Shown: in pieces, positions 41,179-51,836 of the stretch
Layout: every line of letters begins with the position of its first letter
How positions within the stretch are numbered: the first letter of the stretch is position 1
Source of the DNA: Bedellia somnulentella
Taxonomy: Eukaryota > Arthropoda > Insecta > Lepidoptera > Bedelliidae
Length of the DNA stretch: 64,000 nt
NCBI GenBank assembly: GCA_963576735.1
Contig: OY755183.1
Span: 8,513,213 to 8,577,212, forward strand
Direction of reading: 5' to 3'
Notes under the pieces: generated by a model
Told to the model about the DNA's origin: nothing
The model's input: the letters and a program-made list of their open reading frames with translations, nothing else
Database searches by the model: none
Translations under genes and position numbers: made by a program

Positions 41179-42440
41179 TATTTTTGGGTAACAAAAGTAT
41201 CCTTTTTCAGAAATTTGTTATCTCTGTCTCCTTTTCGATTTCTAAATTCAATAAATTGGCGATAGGCTACTCCTTCTGGCCAAAAATCGTCCTTCAAGAA
41301 GATATCCAATTTGTGTTTGGGTACAAACATCTTAAAACAGCCGTAATCCCTCTTGGTATTTATCTTTTCAACCAAAACAGTTATATTCGACTTATTTTTA
41401 ACATACTCGTAGTTAACTATACCATCAGCTGTGGCTTCCTTTGAAACTTGATAAATAAATAGAGGAGTCTTTATATCCGCCGCCCTAAAATTATCATTAG
41501 GCTCCACAGATGCTTTTCCCCTGCAGCCCGTAAAACGGTTTCTTAATCTTTTCTTCTGTACAACCATCCATTCATCCGTATGAAATTCTGGTTTAAATTT
41601 GCCACCCTCTTGTGCAACTGAAGCAAACGTCTTATTTATTATTACGCTGCCAATACCGAGCGCGTCATCCGTGTGTATCATTGTGTTTGGTGCAGTATGA
41701 GTCATCGGCTCGCTCGAGCGGCTGGTCAGCTGGGTTTTTGATGCGACCCGCGTATTTATATTACTTGTTATGGGTAGGTTGGAATCTTTTGACAAAACCG
41801 TTGATTTATGTGACTTATTGCTGAGATTTACGTTACTTATTGGTGAAGATGAATTGACGATACTATCATACGATTTATTCTCACAATCACCTGTCTGTAA
41901 TCCCATCGGACCACTATCACATTCAAAACTGTTTATCAAACAAGCACCTCGTTTGGAATTAACGTTTAACGGTAAATTATTCATAGCAGAAATTCTCTTC
42001 AATATATTTATGTCTTTTGTTACATTTTCTAACTGTTTCACTGTGACAAAATTCTCATACATACGGTCTATATCTGAGCGTAATTTGACAAGATCTTTAA
42101 GTAACCTGGTCACATCTACGTGATCGAAATGCACCGGTGGTAGTTTTTGCAAATCTCTCGCAACGAAAACAGGTAATTTTTCAGGGTCTATTTCCTTCAC
42201 AGTACAGATAATGTCGTCGATGTCCCGTAGCGTCTTCCCCTGCCTTTTTCGAGTTTTGATTCTCATTGATAACGATTCACATAATAGCGCTTTGGCCTCC
42301 ACTATTTCATTTTCTGAAAACGCACTAACACATATACGGCTGATACTCTCTTCGTCCATAACATCGATTTTGTTACAAATAAATGCAAGTACTTCGTTGA
42401 TAACGACATTACAATTACAACATTTCACAAGATTAGACAT
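41178..42440 (-). CDS. LINE ORF1 protein (420 aa)
   Basis: Starts MSNLVKCCNCNVVINEVLAF with a CCNC..C cluster, followed by a helical, possibly coiled-coil stretch (LLKDLVKLRSDIDRMYENFV), a Ser/Thr-rich middle and a C-terminal part (FIYQVSKEATADGIVNYEYV, CFKMFVPKHKLDIFLKDDFW) like the RNA-binding C-terminal domain of insect LINE ORF1 proteins. ORF1 proteins coat the element RNA. Its stop codon overlaps the start of ORF2 as TAATG. No CCHC zinc knuckle is seen. Confidence 0.8.
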   Translation of the reverse strand: MSNLVKCCNCNVVINEVLAFICNKIDVMDEESISRICVSAFSENEIVEAKALLCESLSMRIKTRKRQGKTLRDIDDIICTVKEIDPEKLPVFVARDLQKLPPVHFDHVDVTRLLKDLVKLRSDIDRMYENFVTVKQLENVTKDINILKRISAMNNLPLNVNSKRGACLINSFECDSGPMGLQTGDCENKSYDSIVNSSSPISNVNLSNKSHKSTVLSKDSNLPITSNINTRVASKTQLTSRSSEPMTHTAPNTMIHTDDALGIGSVIINKTFASVAQEGGKFKPEFHTDEWMVVQKKRLRNRFTGCRGKASVEPNDNFRAADIKTPLFIYQVSKEATADGIVNYEYVKNKSNITVLVEKINTKRDYGCFKMFVPKHKLDIFLKDDFWPEGVAYRQFIEFRNRKGDRDNKFLKKDTFVTQK

Positions 42441-43566
42441 TATCGTTAAACAATGACCAATAGATCGTACGACGTCCGACCAGTTACGCGGATATCACCG
42501 AACCCGTTATATATGCCAACCAAACAAGAAGATGACTGGATTAAAATGGCAGACGAATTCTACAGTCGCACAAATTTTCCTAACATCATTGGAGCGATCG
42601 ATGGCAAACATATACGGATGATACAGCCAGAACATTCCGGTTCATCATATTTTAACTACAAAAAGTTCTTCTCCTGCGTTTTGATGGCTTGGACAGATGC
42701 CGATTATAAATTTGTGTACATTGATGTTGGTTCTTATGGAACAGCTAGTGATTCGGAAATATTTAAAACATCAGAAATGGGTAAACGGCTATCCGAAAAC
42801 CGATTAAATATTCCTTCCGGAAGGCAATTGCCTAATGATGATGGCGGAGATGTTATTCCATTCTCTGTCGTAGGCGATGAAGCCTTTGGACTTGGAAATC
42901 ATATATTACGGCCTTATGCAATAAGAAATTTAAACTACACCAAGCGAATTTTCAACTATAGACATACAAGAGCTCGACGCATGGTTGAATGTACTTTCGG
43001 GATTCTAGCTAACAAATGGCGTATTTTTCACCGTCCAATTGATGTAAATATCAATTTTTGTGTTAAAATTATTAAAGCTTGCTGTGTCCTACATAATTAT
43101 GTACGAATCAAAGATGGAATACATTTCAAAGACACTCTTTACAGTTGTACTATGAATAACTTCATTACAAATGGAAATAACCGAGGAAGAAATAATATGA
43201 ATGACGTGCGGCAATACATGTCGTCATACTTTATATCTCCTGGAGGCTCAATTCCGTGTCAATATAATAAAGTGTAATATAGGTAAATAAATAAAATGTA
43301 TCGTACCTTGACTTGTTTTATCTTGGGCACTAAGCTCATTCCAATTAGGAACAACAGCTTCACAAACTTCCTCCCACAGTTTTTTCTTCACATTTACGTC
43401 AGAGTACTCTTTTAAGTTTTTTTTATAAAGTGCAGGGCGTTTTTCGACTTCCTTGATCAAATTTACGATCGACGATTCCGAAATCAGCAACTGAGAATTG
43501 GGCGACGCCATATTTTTACAAAGCACGTACGACCATTCCGTGTCAAACCTCAGAGCGAACTGAGCT

Positions 43567-44244
43567 CAGTGTTGCAAAAGCGAAAGTTAAAAAATCGGGT
43601 AATTTTCCAGTTAAAAATCGGGAGAAATCGGGAGATTTTTTAGTCTTAATAAAACATCAGTATTTTATGCTAATAATCAAGTTAAAGTTATTTATTTAAG
43701 TATATAAAAATATATAGGTAGTACTGATCATTTTAGTACCACTTCTTGCTTACAATTTTAGTAATCATTTTTTCATCAATAAATTAGATTTTGTTGGGCA
43801 TGAAGCCTCATGTGGGGATTATTGTACTGTTCATTCAAGGAAAGAAAAATTTCGACACCAGCAGGAATTGAACCCGCGGCATTCCGTTTTTCATTCCATT
43901 GATTAGTATTTTAACATGAATATTGAAATTTTCACAAGTTAAATTATTTTACAATAATGAACTCTATTGCAAAGCGTTTCGATGTAATATGTTTTATGTA
44001 TATTGACGTCACTGCCGAGTTAAAAGGCCCTGTGAGAATTTTATGGGAATTCCCGTGCGTGAGAATCCCGTGGTCAGTGTTACTAGGTGATTCTTGATGT
44101 TTTCTGACTTTAGAATGCTATATTAACTATTACTTTAATGTCAAATGCAAAAAATCGGGAGATATGGTCACTAAATCGGGATATCGGGAGGGAAAGGCCA
44201 AAATCGGTAGATCTCCCGATAAATCGGGAACTTTTGCAACACTG
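43567..44244. mobile_element. hAT-type MITE (678 bp) inside the Harbinger element
   Basis: Ends cagtgttgcaaaagcg and cttttgcaacactg, flanked by the 8-bp repeat actgagct (43559-43566, 44245-44252). Subterminal regions full of aaatcgggag/ctcccgat. No transposase. Contains a short SINE head (43835-43895). Confidence 0.85.
43835..43895 (-). repeat. tRNA-derived SINE fragment (family C)
   Basis: aaggaaagaaaaatttcgac then gcaggaattgaacccgcggc, parallel to the copy at 9412. Confidence 0.5.
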
Positions 44245-44489
44245 ACTGAGCTATCGGCTTCAGTCGGCCGACTAAAAGATCGTCGTGTCTGCGCGCGTGG
44301 AAGAGTGCCAATACTGATCATACAGTCGGCCGATAGTTTAGTATGAAGGGAATCGGGATGCCCATCAAACTTGTTTATCGGCCGATACCAAATCGTCATA
44401 GTGTGCGCACTTGCATATATCTGCGTACTGATTAAGAGCCCAACTAAACTGTTGGCCGATGGAAAGTCTGTGGTCTGCGGGGGCTCTAA

Positions 44490-44546
44490 ACCTTTTTTAT
44501 AGTCATAATAAATCATAGCGCAAAAATCACGTCGACTGAGCTCCAT
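44490..44546 (-). pseudogene. mariner transposase N-terminal codons
   Basis: Reads MELSRRDFCAMIYYDYKKG up to the TAA duplication of the Harbinger insertion; continues at 36830. Confidence 0.85.
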
Positions 44547-44747
44547 TGTTGCACGTGAATTCCCGCCAGATTCTCGGAAAAATGATGCTCATCAAATAAA
44601 AAATAAATAAAAGAAGTGTGTTCTATATTCAAATATATCAATAAAAAACCAGCCCATAAGATGGTGAATAGCTTGCCAGTGTCAATTAAATGAGAAAAGA
44701 GTATCTAACTTCTTTTGGCATGCCCCATGCCCCTCGTATACAGTAAA

Positions 44748-44856
44748 AAACCACATAAATGACTTTCAGAGACACGTAGGTGTAGGCACGATTAGGGATT
44801 TCAAGGAACCCAACATTCAGCATCAGAGGAGATGCTCTTATCCGCAGGGATCTACA
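44748..44856 (-). repeat. family A SINE, decayed
   Basis: ccacataaatgactttcaga, ggtgtaggcacgattaggga and a degenerate head. Immediately right of the mariner. Confidence 0.5.
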
Positions 44857-45295
44857 AAGAGTTACAAATTTGATCCTGCGGGACTTAAATAAAGATTATG
44901 GGCATTTTGCTTGGTATGACAAATAAACGCCAAACTTTATGTGAAATATGCTGTCCACATTTGGAACTCAATGAAATACCTAATCATTTGTTTATAAGCA
45001 GTATTTTAGTTAATAAACTGAAAGTTGTAAACCAATGGAGAGAAAATATACCCAGGAATTTGTACTTGTACTTTATAAGTTGTTTCTTTTTTCTGCTCCC
45101 TTAATGGCTGCTTTTATATTTTTTCCGTGGAACGGCATTGTTGTTTTAAAGGTGAAACTGTTTAAATATGATATACCTAGTTTAAAAAAAAACTATCAAG
45201 CACGCTTTTGATACACTTCTAACACTTATTCCTAATATGAAGCTGAAAATGGTAACGAACAATAAATACTATTTATGTAGTATTTTTGTGAAAAC
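44857..45295. other. no gene recognised
   Basis: AT-rich; short chance ORFs only. Confidence 0.35.
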
Positions 45296-45434
45296 AGTGA
45301 GGGAAAACATCGTGAGGAAACCCACATGGCTGAGTTGTATTTAGTCATGTGACGGTGACAATGCCAAGTGACATTCAGAAGTAATAGTACCTCTGCCAAC
45401 CCCTTCGAGGACATACAGAGTGAATATTCGAATT
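45296..45434 (+). repeat. family A SINE fragment
   Basis: gtgagggaaaacatcgtgag, cccacatggctgagttgt, then an internal deletion and gtacctctgccaacccctt. Confidence 0.75.
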
Positions 45435-45745
45435 TTATTTGTGAAACCTGTGCCATATTTTTCGTCTATCGAGCTTTATAGTGCTTCAAGAGCAATTTCT
45501 ATTTAATAAACTATATTTTTCACTTTTTATCTGGCCGTCCTAATCAGGGTAATGAGATAAACCAATGAAATAATTATAATTGTCGCTGATTCTTGATAAG
45601 TGTACAAAGTTTAAATTAAATCGGTCCATATAAGTGGATTAACATGGAGTTCATAGGAGTAGGTTACTTATATACATAAATACAGGTGAAGCTAATATAA
45701 GCTTGTAAATTAATAATTAATCATTATTCCATCAACTTGGCAATT

Positions 45746-46149
45746 GACCTCGACCTCGTTTTTAAAACATACCCTTTTTATATTTTAATTTGATAAAAGA
45801 CATCAAACTTAACAACTTTGCCTATGGAATGCTTATCTAAAATATTGTAATTTTCAAAATAATCAATAATTAAAAAGTATCACTGCCTAGATCAAACTGA
45901 GAAAGTATGGTGAGTTTCTTAGCCTAAGCTAAAATAAAAAACATATGGTCAAATTACAAGATGTTTTTGTTATTTCAGCTGAGGCTAAGAACCTCACTTA
46001 ACTTTGATCTAAGTACGACACTTTTTATGTATTAGTTATTTTAAAATTTCAATATTTTAGATAAGCATCCCATAGGCAAAGTTGTAAAGTTTGATGTCTT
46101 TATTTGATTTAAAATATAAAAAGGATATTTTAAAAACGAGGTCTAGGCC
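45746..46149. mobile_element. foldback MITE, AATT family, 404 bp copy
   Basis: gacctcgacctcgtttttaa ... acgaggtctaggcc with mirrored aacttaacaactttgcctat arms; AATT at 45742-45745 and 46150-46153. The centre differs from the copies at 16845 and 52319. Confidence 0.83.
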
Positions 46150-46302
46150 AATTGAAATTCATTTTTTTACTTAGAGTATCAATCAAAGGTGTAGCAGGAA
46201 AATTGGGTGAAACACGAAACAACGTATAAACTAAGTATCACAGCCAAACGAGAGCTGTTATGGCGAAGTGCAATGCACAAAACAGATCTCAATATCTTAC
46301 TC

Positions 46303-46308
46303 TTTATT
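46303..46308 (-). terminator. snf polyadenylation signal
   Basis: AATAAA on the minus strand, about 35 bases past the snf stop codon. Confidence 0.55.
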
Positions 46309-46342
46309 TAAACTTAAGTTTAAGAATCTAATGTGACTAAAA

Positions 46343-46502
46343 CTATTTCTTAGCAAATGTAATTTTCATGGCGTGAGTTGGTGTTATCTTGAACCCTTGT
46401 AATGCCTCTTTGGCAGCAGCTGACTGCATTTCGTTGGCGAATTCAACAAAGGCGATGTCATGTCTATTCGGTACCAGCCGTACTTCTTTGAAACCAGGGA
46501 AT
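46343..46502 (-). CDS. snf: snf exon 4, end of RRM2
   Basis: Acceptor CTCTCTTTCCAG. Encodes [20 protein letters not shown], then the [14 protein letters not shown] end and stop TAG (complement 46343-46345). Confidence 0.95.
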
Positions 46503-47731
46503 CTGGAAAGAGAGTAATGATTATGATTAAACATTTATTATCTATCTTATTCTAGTTACTATTTAGATTATAACGAAAAACCATGTGGAAGGCCAGGGTG
46601 GAACAGATAGAACAAAGTAGGGAAATAAATAAAAGTGTTATTAAATAACTTCTTGCTGTTACAAGCCGATGGTAGGATTCTAAAATAGAAAATACTTAAT
46701 TGATATTTTGAGGTGGGAAAAACTATACTGCATTGTGTTGCATATAATACTTTGTGCTTTAAATGCACATGATTTTTTAATGATATTATAATATGATATG
46801 ATTATTTACAATTTAAACTTTCTTTGCAAAAATAGATGCTATTTGAATGTGGATAAGGCTTAAGGCTTAAAGTGGAAAAACTTTTTTTCCTCTAGCACGA
46901 CGCGCCAACTAAATAGCACATGACTTCAAAAATAAAATCACACTTACTGGTTAAACAACATAGACAACATCATCTCCGATGTTTCATCAGGCAAATTGGT
47001 GAGGAACAGAATCTGGTTTGGTGGTTGTTCCAAGTTCACATTGTTCATCATTGGCCCACCAGCACCAGGTACACCAACCCGGGTAGCATCCTTCTTCTTC
47101 TTGCGACTTTCATCACTCTTGGGCATTTTGGGACGTTTCGGCCTCTCTTGGAATGTACCTTTGACTTTGGCGATTATGTCACTGTCGAATTTCGCGTACT
47201 GGATTCTCTGCAGACGTATAAATTATCTAATTAGTTTTACAAGTTATTTTAAAGTGCTTATTATTTTTTTTATAAAATAAAGAAAGAGAAAGAAAGAGAT
47301 TTAAGCGCTGTACAGAAAATGGAAAAGAAACAATAATAGAAAAAAAAAATCAACAGTTTTCAATTCTAAAAGTAAGAAAACAAAAGTAAACAAGGAAAAA
47401 CATACAAATATTATATTAAGAAGGCAAGGCCTCTGCACAACGAAACGGTTCTGCCTCAGCATTACGTTGTGAGCTTTGGGAGCTCAGAACACTGATTTTC
47501 AGTCAGCACCGACTCAAGTGACATTGCGAGCATTGCACCATACGGAACAGATTATTGGACATACATACAAAAAGGTTATACATATTTAAACAACATAATT
47601 AACAACTGTATATACTTAATAAACAAAGATAAATAATTATTATAGAATAAAAATATACAGATATATAAAACGAATATAACTGTCGCACTAAGCGATAACA
47701 GAAATATACATACATATATATAAACACAAAT

Positions 47732-47775
<44 letters not shown>

Positions 47776-50700
47776 CCGTGTAGTGTCTGTAGTGTATTGG
47801 CTTAAAAAAGCACTACTCCGTTTCTACCGATGGGTGTACGTAAGAGGCGACTAACGGTATTGGGGCTTTTAAGGGATTTTTGGGCGATGCGGCTGGAGAC
47901 CCATCACCAACAACCTTTATTTACGATCCTTTCCCCACTCAATTTTCCAAATGTGGCTGAGGAATTTCTAATTCCCTAGCTCAGGCTACCCCTTCTAGGG
48001 ATTTATAGCCGTGAGTATATGTATGTATGTATGTGTATATAATATGTATATATAATGTGTATATATACACATACATACATACATATACTCACGGCTATAA
48101 ATCCCTTAACGGGGTAGCCAGAGCTTTGGAATGATAAATTCCTCAGCCACTTTTAGAAGTTGATTGGGGAAAAGATGATAATAATAAACGTTTTTGGTGA
48201 CAGGTCTCCAACCACATCGCCCAAAAATCACTTAAAAAGCCCCTATACCCTTCCCTTAGTCACTTAGTTATACCTTATAGACATAATAGGATATAAAAGC
48301 ATAATCATTAACGGGAATCTGCAGGTAGGACATTGCGGGATGGGTTTTGCTGTGCCAGCAAGTAATCTCTAATCTAAGCTTACGCCTAAAAGTTACCCTA
48401 CTGGTCACAGCACGTATAGGTGGTGGAATATCATTCCAGCACTTGGACGCTGCAAATCTAAAGCTACCCCGAAACGCTGCTGACCGGTGCATTGGCAAGA
48501 TCGCTCTAACTTTAAACTGGTAGTCACTTTTTGACCATTGCAGGTTTTTTAAGCAAATAAGTGGGCGATTCCAGCCTAACTAGACCGAACAGCAGAGTGG
48601 AAATATTTAATCGTCCCTGCATATTCAATAGCTTTGCATCGTCCAAATACGGCGTGATATGGGAACGAGGAGGGATGCGAAAACAAAAACGTGCGCATGC
48701 GTTTTGAACACGCTGTATCAGCCTTTGTGTACGACCAAGAATGCAGCTGCCAAAAAACACATCGCAGTAGTTTAATCTCGATAATACCAGCGACTCACAG
48801 AGGTGAACACGCAAATCCACACTCAGGTAGTCGCGTATATTATAAAGAAACTTATGGCGATAGAAGCAGTTACTAACTACAGACAGAACGTGATTTTCGA
48901 ACCGGAGTTTACCATCCATTAGTACACCGAGATTACGTGCTTCTATCACCCTTTCCAATGGTTGATTTCTAACAGCTACATCGCAGGACGCCAAGGCATC
49001 CAACGTATTATGGATTTGTGTTTTTGTTCCGAGTGCCATATACTTGGAATTGGTTGGGTTTAAAACCAGGCAGTTTCGCTCTGACCAAGCAACAATACGA
49101 TCGAGATCAGAATTTAGTTTACCAACAGTTTCTGCCATATTTTTAGGATCTCCAGATATGTACAATTGCACGTCGTCGGCGTATATGTATAAATTGCATT
49201 CATTGACGCTGTCAACGAGATCCGCAGTATATAAAATAAACAACAAGGGACCTAGGATCGATCCCTGTGGGACTCCTCTATCTAATCTACTTTCAGACGA
49301 AATACTGATTTCTCCATTTCTTTTTCACAGTTCTACGAACTGTTTTCGATCAGACAAATAACTGTCAAACCAACAAACTGTAGCCACATCAAATCTATAA
49401 TACGACATCTTGGACAGTGCCAGGGGTGTGAATAAACAATCGAAAGCCCTAGAAAAGTCTAATAGTGTTAATAATGTGGACAAACCACCGTCACGATCTT
49501 GTAAAATGTTATCGACGACAGCAAGCAACGCTGTCGCTGTTGAATGGCCCTTGCGGAACCCTGACTGAAGTTCCGGCAAGATATTATTATTTTCTTGGTA
49601 TTTTGACAGCTGATCGCACAACACCCGCTCCACTATCTTTGATGCACATGGTAAGATACTAATTGCTCGCAGATCGAAAGTGACGGTAGGGTTAGGTTTT
49701 TTTCGAAGTGGTTTAATTTTAGCAGTTTTCCAATACTCATGGGTCATCCCAAAAGAGAATGGCAGAGCCTCAGAATTAAATTATCCTCAGCCTTGGAAGA
49801 TTACTAAGGAAAATATTGCAAAATTAGGAATGGTTTGGAATGTCGCTGGATTTATTTTAATATAATATACAATTTGAATTAAACAACTTATTATTATTTT
49901 TAAAAGTACCCTGGTTCTAAGCTGTTTACTCATTAATTTTCATCCAAATCAGTGTAGCTGGTTGTCAGTTATAAATAGTGTAAGCAACATGTTGTTTTTT
50001 ATATACTTAGATTTAGTATACTTGCGTGCCTTTGATGGCTACATATAATATGGGTCATCCATATGAACAGTTAATGTTGGCAAACATAAAAATGGTATAC
50101 AAAATTCTTTCAAAAAATTTTAGCTTACCATGGGCTTATCATAAAAAGGGAATCCTTGCATACTTCTGAGAGCAACTGTAGCACTTGATATTTCTTTGAA
50201 GATAACAAACGCTTGTCCTCTCATTCTAAGAGTTTTTAGTGCTACAATATCCAGGATTTGTCCAAACTGTGAGAAGATTGCATATAGAGACTTCTTCAGC
50301 TCTTCTTTCTTTATCTTCTCATTTAGATTATTTATATAAATAGTGTGGTTTGGCCTGATATCCATAGCTGAAACAATAAGTTCATTTATTACATATAAAA
50401 GATTCTACTGCAAGTGGAGACATAGATGCTTTTCTTTATACTTTTCATACAAATCAGTCGTGCTATTTACTAAAAACATATTTTTTTAACAATGTCAAAA
50501 ACTAGAAATAATTTTAAAAATGATCCTTACTGTTTTGTAACATCTGTGATGAATATACATAATAAATACTCATAGTAGACTAAGTGAGTTGGAGGTCATA
50601 AAGCAAGTGTATTTCAATTACTTTGGATTCCCTTTGGACACCTGTGACACGTACTGGGTCCCTCATTTGGTTTGTAAAACATGTGTGGAGTCTTTATGGG

Positions 50701-51836
50701 CAAACAAGAAACGACCCCATTTTAAGTATTAAACACCAATACTGTGGTGGGAACCTACCAATCATCAAGATGATGTTATTTTTGTTTGAATAATTAAAAA
50801 AAAACGTTCGAAATGCTGTTACCCTAACATCTGTTACCCGGCCCAACCGGTATTCAATAAAAATAAAAAATTAACTTTAGTAACTCGTTTTTTGTAACTA
50901 AAAAAAAAGTATCTGAAATCATCTCTATGGCTCTTAAATTCGCTAATGGATAAGTCTTTTACAAAATTGCATGAAGACAAACCATTCTCATTGGTGGATT
51001 GACCATCATATGCCTTTTATATGCTGACAATTAAGTTTTACTTCTAACATCAGTGGAAAAGATGCAAGAGATGATGATTATTCCAGTTGACTTTGAAAAA
51101 AAGGGGTTGAAGGTAACTTGGACAAAGCCAACACCATGGCTTTTGAGAGAGAGAAAAATGAGGCAAAAAGCAGAATTTGTATGGCAGTGAGCCAGTTTTG
51201 CATTTTATATGCACATAGGTAAATGATTTTTTATTTTTTTTCATACAGGAAATTTATACATCCGTAAAAAGCACCGCACAGGCTGAATAACCAATGTTTG
51301 TTTTACCTTAAGTAGATGACACAAATTTATTTATAAAACATAATGAGCATATCCTCTTTGATATAAGTATTAACTATAACAGAAGAGAGTTTATAGATAG
51401 AGAGGTTATCATTATCAACTCTATTGCAAACTAGAGAAATATTTACAATCAAATTTCAAAACATAACTTTATCACTTATTGAAGCTCCGGTTACCCCCAA
51501 TTGTTGTATTTTGCTTGTGACATCACTCCTCCTAAGCGGCTGGACCCATCTCTACCAAACATTGTAAACAAAACAAGCTTACTATTCCTCACTTTTTAAT
51601 GTAGTGTAGTAATAATGTAATTGTAATGTAGTGTAAGTTTCCAGCCTCTCATTTTGCCTGAAAGTTTATTCATACATTTAGGCAAAATGAGAGGCCATCG
51701 AGGAGAGATTCGAAAATATCAATAAAATTGTAAAACAGACACCATGTTACATTTCGTCTAGGAAAACCGGCTAACATTTTTTGTACTATATTGTGAAAAT
51801 TACAGGCAATACAAAATAAATGGGTTACTTACTCAT
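46343..51836 (-). CDS. snf: U1A/U2B'' snRNP protein (sans fille homologue)
   Basis: Four exons (complement) 51833-51836, 50129-50367, 46948-47207 and 46343-46502 join in phase (663 bases, 220 residues). RRM1 has RNP2 ([19 protein letters not shown]) and RNP1 ([12 protein letters not shown]); a Lys-rich linker ([17 protein letters not shown]) follows; RRM2 has [20 protein letters not shown] and [14 protein letters not shown] and ends [14 protein letters not shown]. Known role: binds stem-loops of U1 and U2 snRNAs in the spliceosome; insects have one protein doing both jobs. The first exon contributes only ATG+A, so initiation there gives [10 protein letters not shown]; the second ATG gives the MDIRP start seen in vertebrate U2B''. 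A polyadenylation signal (AATAAA, complement 46303-46308) lies ~35 bases after the stop. Confidence 0.95.
46948..47207 (-). CDS. snf: snf exon 3, end of RRM1, linker, start of RRM2
   Basis: Acceptor ACGTCTGCAG, donor GTAAGT. Encodes [20 protein letters not shown], the basic linker and [20 protein letters not shown]. Confidence 0.95.
47738..47773. repeat. (TA)n microsatellite
   Basis: About 17 TA units in snf intron 2, directly before a family B SINE. Confidence 0.9.
47775..48034 (+). repeat. family B SINE-like repeat, complete
   Basis: gccgtgtagtgtctgtagtg start (with a small insertion) to gccgtgagtatatgtatg tail. Faces the next copy tail to tail. Confidence 0.87.
48068..48250 (-). repeat. 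family B SINE-like repeat, 5' truncated
   Basis: Inverted relative to the previous copy: acatacatacatatactcac, ggctataaatcccttaacgg, then acatcgcccaaaaatcactt. Ends at the LINE that follows. Confidence 0.82.
48251..49752 (-). mobile_element. Jockey-like LINE fragment (RT to 3' end)
   Basis: Three minus-strand frames: [51 protein letters not shown]; after a frameshift [30 protein letters not shown] and [10 protein letters not shown]; then a C-terminal block with [24 protein letters not shown] intact but frames broken; the endonuclease half is missing. Inside snf intron 2. Confidence 0.88.
50129..50367 (-). CDS. snf: snf exon 2, RRM1
   Basis: Acceptor TTATTGTTTCAG, donor GTAAGC. ATG at complement 50363-50365; encodes all of RRM1 to [10 protein letters not shown]. 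Confidence 0.95.
50368..51832 (-). other. snf intron 1
   Basis: AT-rich. Contains a hairpin at 51647-51697 (ctctcattttgcct / aggcaaaatgagag) that may be a MITE remnant. No gene seen. Confidence 0.45.
51833..51836 (-). CDS. snf: snf start codon exon (candidate)
   Basis: CAAAATGA followed by donor GTAAGT (complement 51827-51832). It is the only ATG in the ~75 bases upstream and joins in frame to the next exon, giving MTM. If the transcript starts here this is the first AUG. Confidence 0.55.

Larger units (their letters stand above)
38239..42503 (-). mobile_element. full-length two-ORF non-LTR retrotransposon (Jockey/CR1 group)
   Basis: 4265 bp between identical CCGTTAT copies (38232-38238, 42504-42510). 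On the minus strand: ~63-base 5' UTR, ORF1, ORF2, ~150-base 3' UTR and a tail of TTGAT-type repeats (GATTTTGATTTGATTTG). Both ORFs are open, so the insertion looks young. Exact clade not settled by eye. Confidence 0.88.
36927..43277 (+). pseudogene. PIF/Harbinger DDE transposase, interrupted by a LINE
   Basis: Exon 1 36927-37318 (MSITSFNELVKLIGPGIAKE, RLSIPVEERLSVTIR; donor gtaaga), exon 2 from 38117 (acceptor tctttacag; YLATGASFNSLSFDYLMGAS, CEQIWNMLQP) to 38238, then after the LINE 42504-43277 (stop TAA). The catalytic triad is visible: D in IIGAIDGKHI, D in VVGDEAFGLG, E in RRMVECTFGIL. No stop or frameshift apart from the LINE insertion, which falls between NMLQP and MPTKQEDDW. The choice between the first ATG (36927) and later Met codons is open. 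Confidence 0.85.
37376..43512 (-). pseudogene. Harbinger accessory protein with MADF and BESS motifs, decayed
   Basis: Exon 1 (complement 43309-43512) reads MASPNSQLLISESSIVNLIK, then RPALYKKNLKEYSDVNVKKK and ends at donor GTACGA. Exon 2 starts at the TTTTTCAG acceptor near 38083 with GRDIQ, but a run of nine A shifts the frame, a TGA follows WAN, and a second frameshift near 37740 separates DLDEAILKALNE from the BESS-like NFALSLVPSLKNLTADEKLD (to 37376). MADF binds DNA and BESS binds protein; in Harbinger the accessory protein helps target the transposase. Confidence 0.8.
36834..44486 (+). mobile_element. PIF/Harbinger element inserted in the mariner, itself split by a LINE
   Basis: TIRs of ~45 bp: gagcccccgcaaaccacaga / ctttccatcggccaacagtt on the left match the complement of the right end with two differences. 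Flanked by TAA (36831-36833, 44487-44489), the 3-bp target of this superfamily. Subterminal zones are rich in tcggcc and tttagtcgg motifs. It carries a plus-strand DDE transposase and a minus-strand MADF/BESS gene, the usual two-gene layout. Removing element plus one TAA restores the mariner reading frame. Confidence 0.9.
35778..44736 (-). mobile_element. mariner element (DD34D), dead, hosting nested insertions
   Basis: Ends cgaggggcatgccaaaagaa (left) and the complement ttcttttggcatgcc...ccctcg (right), flanked by TA (35776-35777, 44737-44738). The right end has an extra 8-bp GGGGCATG duplication. Transposase on the minus strand: its first ~20 codons (MELSRRDFCAMIYYDYKKG) are at ~44490-44546, the rest at 35898-36830 (VELERELGIGS, HHDNA, PPYSPDLAPCDFYLFPKIKE). 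Several frameshifts. The gap between the two parts is the Harbinger insertion. Confidence 0.88.
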
